A DNA stretch of 6,275 nucleotides, from NCBI GenBank assembly GCA_017446645.1, contig JAFSQO010000400.1, positions 1-6,275 on the forward strand, read 5' to 3'. The position numbers and the translations under genes are program-made. Positions 1 through 6,231 of this stretch are shown one piece after another (the first letter of the stretch is position 1; each line of letters begins with the position of its first letter). The notes below the pieces were generated by a model. The model saw nothing but the letters and a program-made list of their open reading frames with translations, made no database searches and had not been told where the DNA came from. The DNA is from Synergistaceae bacterium. Its GTDB lineage: Bacteria; Synergistota; Synergistia; Synergistales; Aminobacteriaceae.

Positions 1-425
1 CCGTCAATGCATACTGAGCCTTTATTCACTATTCCTCGCAATAAATCTCTGTCGTCTGGAACAAATACAGCTTCTTTCGTGTCAGTTCCCCTGATTTCAC
101 GTAACACTGCAACACCGTCAACATGACCAAGCACTAGATGTCCGTCAAGCCTGTCCGTAAGTCTCATAGCACGCTCAAGATTGACACGTGTACCTGTACG
201 CAGATTCTTGCAGAACCATGTACGCCTGAATGTCTCGTTCATCATTTCGACATCAAAGCTTCGTGAGTCATTTCTTGTTACAGTGAGACATGCACCGCTG
301 ACACTGACTGACTGTCCGATTTGAAGCTCCCCTGAAAAATTTGACTCTATGGTAAGTGAATAAAACTCCCCAGTCTGATGAAATTTCCTGACAACACCAA
401 TACTCTCTATAAGTCCAGTGAACAT
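1..425 (-). CDS. ribE: riboflavin synthase alpha chain, partial (C-terminus beyond left edge)
   Basis: This enzyme converts two molecules of 6,7-dimethyl-8-ribityllumazine into riboflavin plus a pyrimidine by-product that re-enters the pathway, in the cytoplasm. I translated 141 residues from the ATG at 423-425. The N-terminus MFTGLIESIG is the family signature. It is followed by SGACLTV (about 43-49), MNETFRRT (62-69) and VNLERAMRLTDRLDGH (81-96). GHVDG (100-104) opens the second lumazine-binding barrel, and KGSVCID (135-141) matches the start of that barrel's ligand loop. Family members run to about 200-215 residues, so roughly a third is missing. The residue before GHVDG is Leu, where Ser or Gln is usual; I do not know whether this matters. 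The start is well placed: an AAGGGAG ribosome site at 432-438 sits 6 nt upstream. The first 19 nt overlap the 3' end of ribD, so the two genes are probably cotranscribed and translationally coupled. The gene name varies between systems (ribE or ribC). Confidence 0.95.
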   Translation of the reverse strand, partial: MFTGLIESIGVVRKFHQTGEFYSLTIESNFSGELQIGQSVSVSGACLTVTRNDSRSFDVEMMNETFRRTWFCKNLRTGTRVNLERAMRLTDRLDGHLVLGHVDGVAVLREIRGTDTKEAVFVPDDRDLLRGIVNKGSVCID

Positions 426-1498
426 GATAATCTCCCTTCGATTACAAAATCATCACCCAAACGCTTCGATTTTACACCTGATAGCTTTAACGCCTTGCCG
501 ACATCTGGGAAATTCATGGCCAAGTCAAGCCCCCTGCCCTCACCGAAAATTCTGGGAGCTATGAAAAATTTCGCGTAATCAGCAAGACCTTCACGCAGGA
601 ATGAACTCAGGACCCCCGCTCCTCCTTCGGTCATTAACGTCAAGACCCCCTGTGACGCAAGATATTCGAGAACATTGTGAAGACCTTCGGGCAATCTTGC
701 AACCCTTGCACCTGCTTCAATTAGGGCTTTCTCTCTCTCAGAGTCAGCCGTCTCGCCAGTGATTACAAGGCATTTGCCATCTCTTGCTATGATTTTTGCT
801 TCAGCCGGAGTCCTCAGCTTAGAGTCCAGAACTACACGCAGGGGATTAACGCCTTTTACATGTCTTACTGTGAGTTCAGGGTCATCTGCAATAACAGTGT
901 TCACACCTACCAGTACAGCATCGTTTTCAGAGCGCATTACGTGAGCTTCTTTGCGAGCCTCTTCACCTGTTATCCATTTGCTGGAACCGTTTGCAAGACA
1001 CATTTTACCGTCAAGAGATATAGCAGCCTTGAGAGTTACGAACGGCCTCTTGTATTTATGCACGAATATGAAGCCCTTGTTGAGAGTTTTGCATTGCTCG
1101 TTTATTTCTTCTGACGCAAACGTTACTTTAATGCCGGCTTCTTCAAGAATTCTTATCCCCTGACCGTTGACTAAAGTATTCGGGTCCTGCATTCCTATGA
1201 CGACCTGAGAGACTCCTTCTTGAGCTAATCTCTTTGCACAGGGCGGAGTCTTCCCATAATGTGAACACGGCTCAAGCGTCACGTACACTGTTGAACCCCT
1301 GACATCGCAGTTATTTTCGTGAGCGTTATTTATTGCTTCGATCTCTGCATGAGGTCCGCCGAATTTTTTATGCCAGCCCTCACCGATTATTTTATTGTCC
1401 TGATTCACTATCACACAGCCGACCATAGGATTTGGTGATGTATAACCCATTCCCAGCTTTGCAAGTTGAATCGCACGCAGCATATATGAATTCTGCAT
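407..1498 (-). CDS. ribD: bifunctional diaminohydroxyphosphoribosylaminopyrimidine deaminase / 5-amino-6-(5-phosphoribosylamino)uracil reductase
   Basis: RibD carries out the second and third steps of riboflavin synthesis in the cytoplasm: zinc-dependent deamination of the pyrimidine, then NADPH-dependent reduction of the ribosyl side chain. Numbering from the ATG chosen here (363 residues), the N-terminal deaminase domain shows NPMVGCVIV (23-31). It also has the zinc and catalytic motif HAE (50-52), with PCSHYGKTPPC (77-87) supplying the two zinc cysteines. The reductase domain starts near residue 150 with KAAISLDGK and includes WITG, a VGVNTVIADDPELTVR stretch (197-212) and TEGGAG (290-295). 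Length is normal for the fused form. The frame also opens at a GTG at 1511-1513, five codons earlier. I prefer the ATG at 1496-1498 because its MQNSYMLRAI start aligns with typical RibD starts. The only ribosome-site-like GGGAAG lies 14 nt upstream of this ATG and abuts the GTG, so the start is uncertain. ribE follows with an overlap. Confidence 0.95.
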   Translation of the reverse strand: MQNSYMLRAIQLAKLGMGYTSPNPMVGCVIVNQDNKIIGEGWHKKFGGPHAEIEAINNAHENNCDVRGSTVYVTLEPCSHYGKTPPCAKRLAQEGVSQVVIGMQDPNTLVNGQGIRILEEAGIKVTFASEEINEQCKTLNKGFIFVHKYKRPFVTLKAAISLDGKMCLANGSSKWITGEEARKEAHVMRSENDAVLVGVNTVIADDPELTVRHVKGVNPLRVVLDSKLRTPAEAKIIARDGKCLVITGETADSEREKALIEAGARVARLPEGLHNVLEYLASQGVLTLMTEGGAGVLSSFLREGLADYAKFFIAPRIFGEGRGLDLAMNFPDVGKALKLSGVKSKRLGDDFVIEGRLSCSLDL

Positions 1499-1513
1499 TT
1501 TTAATATTTTCAC

Positions 1514-1562
1514 TTCCCAAAAAAAATTTTTGCATGTATTATAGCTTTTCTAGTGTTATCAT
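1514..1562 (+). promoter_or_regulatory. candidate promoter(s) of the FAD oxidoreductase gene
   Basis: There are two plausible plus-strand candidates. In the first, TTCCCA (1514-1519) is separated by 17 nt from TATTAT (1537-1542); this -10 overlaps the minus-strand TATAAT almost completely, giving the symmetric core TATTATA. The second is an extended -10, TGT followed by TATCAT (1554-1562), with no convincing -35. Either start would place the triplicated 9-bp repeat inside or next to the 5' leader. Sequence alone does not decide between them. Confidence 0.35.
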
Positions 1563-1565
1563 TAA
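1538..1565 (-). promoter_or_regulatory. probable sigma70 promoter of ribD-ribE
   Basis: On the minus strand a perfect TATAAT occupies 1543-1538. A weak -35 candidate, TTAATG, lies at 1565-1560 with a 16-nt spacer. Transcription would begin near 1531, leaving a leader of only about 20-35 nt before either possible ribD start. That leader is too short for an FMN riboswitch. The -10 is the strong part of the call; the -35 matches only three of six positions. Confidence 0.45.
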
Positions 1566-1574
1566 TAAACTTTT

Positions 1575-1601
1575 TTATGTGAATTATGTGAATTATGTGA
1601 A
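1575..1601 (+). repeat. perfect 3 x 9-bp tandem repeat (TTATGTGAA) in the leader of the FAD oxidoreductase gene
   Basis: Three identical copies of TTATGTGAA lie head to tail at 1575-1583, 1584-1592 and 1593-1601. They end two bases before the AGGAGG ribosome site. Each copy contains ATGTGA, a start codon directly followed by a stop. The array lies between the candidate promoters and the ribosome site, so a change in copy number would alter leader length in 9-bp steps without touching the coding frame. Confidence 0.9.
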
Positions 1602-1603
1602 TC

Positions 1604-1609
1604 AGGAGG
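1604..1609 (+). promoter_or_regulatory. consensus ribosome binding site fixing a TTG start
   Basis: AGGAGG lies 10 nt upstream of the TTG at 1620-1622. This supports the rare start codon: the codons that follow encode a complete signal peptide, and no ATG offers a better placed start. Confidence 0.85.
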
Positions 1610-1619
1610 CTTTAAAATT

Positions 1620-3926
1620 TTGAACTTATTCAGCAGATTACGCTGTGTATTATTAACCGTTGTCGTAATTCTTGCGCTAGTCATGACAACTTCATATGCT
1701 TCTGCACCCTTATCTACTGCACCAGAACCGGAACCTGAACTGGATTTAGATTCAGCTATAGCTCTGTTATATTCGTCATATTCAGCCCGGAGATCCGGCC
1801 GGACTGGTCAGCTTAGAGACAGCTACGACATAATCATAGCAGGAGCAGGCACCGGAGGCATAAGCGCGGCTATTCAGGCAGCACGAATGGGGGCTTCAGT
1901 CCTTGTTGTCGAGACAAGCTCATGGTTGGGAGGTCAGGCAACTGCAGCAGGAGTCAGCACTATGGACGACATGAGCAGGCAAAAGAGCGGTATATATCTC
2001 GAATTCATCAACAGACTCACGTCCTACTACAGCATGAGGGGTAAATCAATGGCCACGTGTTACTGGTACGACAAATCTATTGCTTTTGAGCCTCATGTAG
2101 GTCAGGAAGTTCTCGCTGATATGATCACTGACGCAAGACGCAAGGGAGTTCTTGACCTCTTGATGAACTCTGAAGTCGTTAAAGTCAATGTCAATGCCGG
2201 TAAAATTACAGGAGTCACTGTCAGGTCTCAGGGCAGCAGGAAAGATTACGGCTGCAATATCCTAATCGATGCAACAGAGTACGGTGATATATTGCCTTTA
2301 GTTAATATTAATTACAGGCTGGGCAATTCCGAAGCAAAATTCTTCAGTGAAGACTCAATGATTCAAGAAATAACCTGGACTGCAGTAATCAAGAAATACC
2401 CCGGAGGAGTGCCTTCTCACTTAAAGCCCTTATATCCGTTACCTGGCTATGAACTGGCAAAACGCAATTACGAGAGCTTAGTAAGTGCAGACGGTCATCC
2501 ATTCAGGAACGTTTACCCGATTGTGACTCCGGTAAATTTTGCAACACACAACGCATACAGGGCAATACCGGACTCAAGCAATCCATATAATTATGACGCA
2601 AGCGACAAATCCGGACGTTTTGTGACCAAGACAGGAGTCAACTGGGGCAACGATTACCCGGGTACTTACGCATGGCACAACGGAAAGCGGGGACTTCCTG
2701 CTGCATATCTTGAGGACAGGGTTTTACGCCTCCAGATTGAACGCGAGGCCCTAATCAAGACCCTTCACTTCATCTGGTATATCCAGAACGAACTTGGCGA
2801 AGACTGGTCAGTAGCTGATGACGAGTACGACAATAAGATTTTACCCGAAGCTGCACGGGGTCTCCCGTATGACTGGCAGGAGATAATCAGACGAATGCCT
2901 CCGATACCATATGTTCGCGAATCAAGACGTATAATGGCAAAGCATACTCTGAGTTCACATGAAATCCTGCAAAACTCACTGAGTTACAGGGACGGCCAGA
3001 CCAACCGGGAATTCTATGACACAATAGCAATAGGCGGCTACATTCTTGATTTACATGGCGCAAATATTGACTCAGATATGGAATGGCAATTCAATGAGAA
3101 GACAAACTCAATGATTATAAATAGACCCAGAGGCCCGTTTCAGGTTCCCATGAGAATATTAATTCCAGAGGGCATTGACGGATTAATCGCAGCAGAGAAA
3201 AATTTGTCGGCAACAAGACTCGCAGCAGGTTCTCTCAGACTCCAGCCGATTACCATGATGACAGGACAGGCAGCAGGAGCACTCGCAGCAGTATCCTCAC
3301 GTCAGGACAGGGCACCGAGATTCATTCACCCTATGTTGGTCCAGTGGGAATTGCTGAACTCAGGCGTTGATTTATCACTCTGTCATTATTCTGATCTACC
3401 TCCGGAGCACCCGTTAAATAAAGTAATTCAACTTACGAACCTGTACGGAATCATAATCCCTAAAGAATACCCTCATGCACCAGGTTACAATATGGGTTAT
3501 TTCGATGATCCTGTTCTCGAAATGGCTGTTATCAAAGGACATGATAAAGGCGTTTTCGGCGTTGACGATATTATCACCAGACGTGAGGCACTTTCCATAA
3601 TTGAGAAGGTTCAGACTGCCTTAACCGGAAATAAAGGCACTACTGAGCTTGGGGTTAAACCAGATAATTTTATATCACGAGGCGACTTTGCCAGGGCAAT
3701 TTGTGATGCCATGCCTGACCTGTATAAAATCGAAGTTCCTGCAAAGGCTCGAATTCCGTTCCGGGACAGCAGGCACAGAAATCACGAGTACGTTGCATTA
3801 CTTGGGAAACTGGGTATACTAAATATATACTCGCGTGATTCCGAATTTTATTACGGCAGACCTGTTACAAAAGGCGAGGCAGCCGATATTATAGTCAGAG
3901 CAGCAATAACTGTATCCAGATTATAA
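1620..3926 (+). CDS. exported FAD-dependent oxidoreductase with C-terminal SLH-like modules
   Basis: This is a predicted secreted flavoprotein of 768 residues with unknown substrate. Residues 1-29 form a Sec signal peptide: Arg6 and Arg8, a hydrophobic core at 9-22, and SYA or ASA cleavage sites at 25-29. A Pro-Glu linker (PEPEPE, 35-40) follows. The FAD-binding Rossmann motif GAGTGG (75-80) ends in an acidic residue, VVE (96-98), and SWLGGQAT (101-108) is typical of the FAD_oxidored family (PF12831 type). Further family marks are DATEYGD (217-223), RESRRI (433-438) and the C-terminal flavin segment RLQPITMMTGQAAG (540-553). From about 625 the protein resembles SLH repeats: FDD (628-630) with ITRREALSII (651-660), then ISRGDFARAI (685-694), then FRDS (714-717) with VTKGEAADII (749-758). 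These modules would tether it to the cell wall or peptidoglycan; in a diderm that means the periplasm. It starts at TTG behind AGGAGG and is divergent from ribD. The fold is secure, but the reaction cannot be named. Confidence 0.88.
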   Translation: MNLFSRLRCVLLTVVVILALVMTTSYASAPLSTAPEPEPELDLDSAIALLYSSYSARRSGRTGQLRDSYDIIIAGAGTGGISAAIQAARMGASVLVVETSSWLGGQATAAGVSTMDDMSRQKSGIYLEFINRLTSYYSMRGKSMATCYWYDKSIAFEPHVGQEVLADMITDARRKGVLDLLMNSEVVKVNVNAGKITGVTVRSQGSRKDYGCNILIDATEYGDILPLVNINYRLGNSEAKFFSEDSMIQEITWTAVIKKYPGGVPSHLKPLYPLPGYELAKRNYESLVSADGHPFRNVYPIVTPVNFATHNAYRAIPDSSNPYNYDASDKSGRFVTKTGVNWGNDYPGTYAWHNGKRGLPAAYLEDRVLRLQIEREALIKTLHFIWYIQNELGEDWSVADDEYDNKILPEAARGLPYDWQEIIRRMPPIPYVRESRRIMAKHTLSSHEILQNSLSYRDGQTNREFYDTIAIGGYILDLHGANIDSDMEWQFNEKTNSMIINRPRGPFQVPMRILIPEGIDGLIAAEKNLSATRLAAGSLRLQPITMMTGQAAGALAAVSSRQDRAPRFIHPMLVQWELLNSGVDLSLCHYSDLPPEHPLNKVIQLTNLYGIIIPKEYPHAPGYNMGYFDDPVLEMAVIKGHDKGVFGVDDIITRREALSIIEKVQTALTGNKGTTELGVKPDNFISRGDFARAICDAMPDLYKIEVPAKARIPFRDSRHRNHEYVALLGKLGILNIYSRDSEFYYGRPVTKGEAADIIVRAAITVSRL

Positions 3927-3934
3927 AGTCGTAA

Positions 3935-3940
3935 TATAAT
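3935..3940 (+). promoter_or_regulatory. possible -10 element of the flagellin gene
   Basis: A perfect TATAAT sits in the 52-bp gap between the oxidoreductase stop and the flagellin start, but no recognisable -35 lies 16-18 nt upstream. TAAAGTCG at 3924-3931, overlapping the upstream stop, resembles the -35 box of the flagellar sigma28 factor. No CGATA-type -10 follows at the right distance. There is no terminator in the gap, so readthrough from the oxidoreductase gene is also possible. Confidence 0.3.
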
Positions 3941-3956
3941 ATATACATCACAAAGC

Positions 3957-3977
3957 AAAGGAGTCAGCATGAACTGA
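3957..3977 (+). promoter_or_regulatory. flagellin ribosome site followed by a two-codon ORF (ATG AAC TGA)
   Basis: AAAGGAG (3957-3963) is the only good ribosome site before flagellin, yet it lies 15 nt from the flagellin ATG. At the ideal 5-nt spacing stands another ATG (3969-3971), which opens a Met-Asn-stop ORF ending one base before the true start. The flagellin start itself is fixed by protein homology (MRINHN), so the nearer ATG is either a decoy or a start used for reinitiation. Confidence 0.6.
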
Positions 3978-3978
3978 G

Positions 3979-5664
3979 ATGAGAATAAATCACAACTTGG
4001 CAGCACTTACTGCAGTAGACACTCTCAACGGTACGAACGTTGCGATTCAAAAGTCAATGGAGGCCCTGTCGTCAGGTCTTCGGGTAAATTCTTCGGCAGA
4101 TGACGCATCAGGCTTGGCAATCAGTGAGAAAATGCGCTCTCAGATTGCAGGCTATGATATGGCCATTAAGAACGCCCAGGACGGTGTTTCCATGCTTAGA
4201 ACTGCTGAAGGTGCTCTTTCTGAAGCTGATTCCTTGCTGCAGAGAATGCGCGAACTTTCAGTACAGTCCGCAAATGATACGCTTACGGACCAGGACAGGA
4301 GTTATATACAGGACGAAATAGACGGACTCAAGAGCCAGTTAAATATAATCTCCCAAACTACCCAATTTAACAGAAAGAACCTGCTTGACGGCTCAGTTGG
4401 TGCATTATGGTCTTCAAATAATTCTGATGTCAGGGCAATAGTCAACGGCGGATTAACTGGACTTGACGCGAATTACAGAATCGAAATCAAGGCCGATGCA
4501 GGTAAGGCCCAAGTTCAGAAGACAAACGTCCTTCAGGGAGTCTATTACGGTGAATATCTCGAAGACACCCTGATTAACGATGACGGCACCGAAGAGAAAA
4601 TCACTATAGTAACTGAGAACGAGGCAGCTTTGAGGGACATTGCGAACTTCTATAACTCAGACGGTGAATACATTCTTGACGAACCCCAGAAGCTCACGAT
4701 TATCCAGGGAGACGGGCAGATGGCTTCGGTAATGCTTTACGGCAATGATACACTTGAGTACGCAGTTTCTAAGATAAATGATGCAATTGCTGACTCACTT
4801 GGCCAGTCAAAATACACTGATAACCCTGCGAAATTTGCAGTAATTTCTGACGGAACTGAAGGCACTCATGAATCACTCTCAAAACGCGAAGAGCTTTATG
4901 ACGAGTCAGGTAATCTGACAGGCTACAGGGTGAACGCTTCTATAGTAATCCGCAGTGCAGTTGCAGGACGTGACGGGGAGTTATTTTTCACAGGCAGTCT
5001 TGATTTAATCAAAGCACTCGGCCTCAACACTATTCAGAATTCGTCAGAGAGCAGCTATAAAGTCTCGATTATTGACGCTCACACTGATAAAGAGCTTGTT
5101 CACGATATGAAGATAACAGGCAGCAGATTACACGGCTTCATGGGTAAAGATTTCGATGTTGAATTCGACACTATGTCAGGAATAAAAGCACTTTGGAACG
5201 AATCAGCCAAGCAGTATGACTTATCGGATGAGCAGGTTTTCACTGCAAATCTTCACATAGCGGACAACAGTGCGTCATTCCAGACGGGAACTAATCAGGA
5301 CGAGAAATTTATCATTCAGTTCGGCGATATGTCCTCAAGGGCACTTGACATTAATCGGGTCAACGTCATGACACGGGAGACTGCAATGCGTTCAATCGGC
5401 ATAATAGACAACGCAATGGAGCGAATAGTGAAGGAACGCACCAAAATCATTTCGTGTGAGGGAGCACTTGAGAATACCCTTGCAAGTCTTGCAGTATCCA
5501 GCCTTAATCTGACAAGCTCCCAAACGAGAATAACTGATGCTGACATGGCGAAATCAGCCTTGAGGTTTATGGAGTTCAAGATTTTGAGTCAGTCTCAGGC
5601 TGCCGTCCTAGTGCAAGCGAACCAGCAGCCCAAGTCGATTATTTCATTACTTGACAAATCATAA
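3979..5664 (+). CDS. flagellin (flagellar filament protein) with large central insert
   Basis: This is the filament subunit, exported by the flagellar type III apparatus and polymerised outside the cell; consistent with that, it has no Sec signal. Residues 1-138 form a textbook D0/D1 region: MRINHNLAAL, SSGLRVNSSADDASGLAIS (31-49), NAQDGVSMLRTAEGAL (65-80), LQRMRELSVQSAN (87-99) and FNRKNLLDG (130-138). The 87-99 segment matches the motif recognised by the TLR5 innate receptor in other flagellins. Residues about 140-460 are a variable insert. Within it, KLTIIQGDGQMASVML (238-253) and TLEYAVSKINDAI (258-270) resemble the flagellin hook IN motif. The C-terminal D1/D0 region (about 468-561) is recognisable by ENTLASL (498-504), TRITDADMA (516-524) and VQANQQP (545-551). 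It lacks the usual LGAxQNR segment and contains the protein's only cysteine, Cys493. No other flagellar gene is in the window, so whether this is the major filament protein is open. Confidence 0.93.
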   Translation: MRINHNLAALTAVDTLNGTNVAIQKSMEALSSGLRVNSSADDASGLAISEKMRSQIAGYDMAIKNAQDGVSMLRTAEGALSEADSLLQRMRELSVQSANDTLTDQDRSYIQDEIDGLKSQLNIISQTTQFNRKNLLDGSVGALWSSNNSDVRAIVNGGLTGLDANYRIEIKADAGKAQVQKTNVLQGVYYGEYLEDTLINDDGTEEKITIVTENEAALRDIANFYNSDGEYILDEPQKLTIIQGDGQMASVMLYGNDTLEYAVSKINDAIADSLGQSKYTDNPAKFAVISDGTEGTHESLSKREELYDESGNLTGYRVNASIVIRSAVAGRDGELFFTGSLDLIKALGLNTIQNSSESSYKVSIIDAHTDKELVHDMKITGSRLHGFMGKDFDVEFDTMSGIKALWNESAKQYDLSDEQVFTANLHIADNSASFQTGTNQDEKFIIQFGDMSSRALDINRVNVMTRETAMRSIGIIDNAMERIVKERTKIISCEGALENTLASLAVSSLNLTSSQTRITDADMAKSALRFMEFKILSQSQAAVLVQANQQPKSIISLLDKS

Positions 5665-5680
5665 GGATAAAGCATATAAT
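5651..5680 (+). promoter_or_regulatory. strong sigma70 promoter of tRNA-Ala
   Basis: TTGACA (5651-5656) and TATAAT (5675-5680) are both perfect consensus hexamers, separated by 18 nt. The -35 lies within the last flagellin codons and the flagellin stop lies in the spacer. Transcription would start near 5687, about 35 nt before the mature tRNA. The strength fits a stable-RNA gene. Confidence 0.75.
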
Positions 5681-5720
5681 TTCTCTTGTTGCAAAAATAG
5701 CATAAAGCATAATTAGTAAA

Positions 5721-5797
<77 letters not shown>

Positions 5798-5807
5798 GAT
5801 AAAACCA

Positions 5808-5828
5808 CGACTTAAAGGTTATAAGTCG
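5808..5828 (+). other. stem-loop in the tRNA-Ala 3' trailer
   Basis: CGACTTA (5808-5814) and TAAGTCG (5822-5828) form a perfect 7-bp stem with a 7-nt loop, 10 nt after the tRNA CCA. No T-run follows, so it is not itself a terminator. It may serve as a processing or stability hairpin in the precursor, or as a protein-binding palindrome; the sequence does not say which. Confidence 0.5.
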
Positions 5829-5847
5829 AAGAAATATAGAAATCATG

Positions 5848-5881
5848 GGTACTTCTCAGAGTTTCGGGGAAGTACCTTTTT
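5848..5881 (+). terminator. rho-independent terminator after tRNA-Ala
   Basis: GGTACTTC (5848-5855) pairs perfectly with GAAGTACC (5869-5876) across a 13-nt loop, and five T follow at 5877-5881. It ends the tRNA-Ala transcript. The loop is fairly long and the T-run short, so efficiency could be moderate. Confidence 0.75.
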
Positions 5882-5992
5882 CACAGGCAAAAAAGAAGCC
5901 TCCCATTTCTGAGAAGCTCCCTGTAGTCTTAGCTAAAGCCCGTTGTGCGAACTATCGCCCTTCTGCCCAAAATGTAGCTAAACGCAGTAGTT
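5882..5992. other. intergenic DNA without recognisable gene
   Basis: I find no credible coding frame here. A plus-strand frame from the ATG at 5845 crosses this stretch but starts inside the terminator and has no ribosome site or recognisable protein features. An imperfect direct repeat is present: GAAGCCTCCC at 5895-5904 and GAAGCTCCC at 5914-5922. Another segment, 5908-5916, is complementary to 5852-5860 in the terminator. Confidence 0.5.
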
Positions 5993-6223
5993 CTAAAGGT
6001 TTACGGCGGTTCGTATATGACCATTTCCGACACGTTTACGCCCAATCACTGACCGTTTAACGCCCTTTTCAGCGTAATAGCTGGCCTGTACTGCGTCTTT
6101 TGAGCCTTCACTCCTTAGCTGGCTTACTGTTCCTGTCTCCCTGTCAAAGACATTCACCTTGAAGATTATCTCTACTTTATTTTCGTAGACTATAACCTTC
6201 TCAATAAAGTTATTCGGAAACAT
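5993..6223 (-). pseudogene. remnant resembling the C-terminal tail of a large serine recombinase
   Basis: A 76-codon minus-strand frame begins MFPNNFIEKV and continues IVYENKVEIIFKVN (to about residue 24). This matches in style the conserved beta-strand tail (F-I/V-x-x-I-x-V-Y-x-x-K-I/V-x-I-x-F) found at the C-terminus of large serine recombinases and integrases. The resolvase catalytic domain and the zinc-ribbon region are absent. An in-frame TAA lies two codons upstream of the ATG, there is no ribosome site before it, and the bases on to the right edge do not restore recombinase sequence in any frame. About 50 further residues rich in Arg, Lys, Ser and Gly follow the tail and are not recognised. 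I read it as a decayed fragment of a mobile element next to a tRNA gene. A small genuine protein of unknown function is less likely. The assignment rests on a short motif. Confidence 0.4.
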
Positions 6224-6231
6224 GTATAATT

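Noticed and set aside
1432..1623. A plus-strand 63-codon ORF ending at the oxidoreductase start, with a VNYVNYVN repeat.
   Set aside because: Its first third is antisense to ribD, the repeat is just the translation of the 9-bp DNA repeat, and no ribosome site precedes its ATG.
3924..3951. A sigma28 (flagellar) promoter for flagellin, suggested by TAAAGTCG overlapping the upstream stop.
   Set aside because: The -35-like box is good, but the bases about 11-15 nt downstream (around 3939-3950) show no GCCGATAA or CGATA resemblance, so only half a promoter is present.
5316..5579. A minus-strand 87-codon ORF inside flagellin.
   Set aside because: It is antisense to a well-supported conserved flagellin region and shows no protein features of its own.
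5845..6060. A plus-strand 71-codon ORF after the tRNA.
   Set aside because: It begins inside the terminator hairpin, has no ribosome site, no recognisable motif, and overlaps the recombinase-like frame on the other strand.
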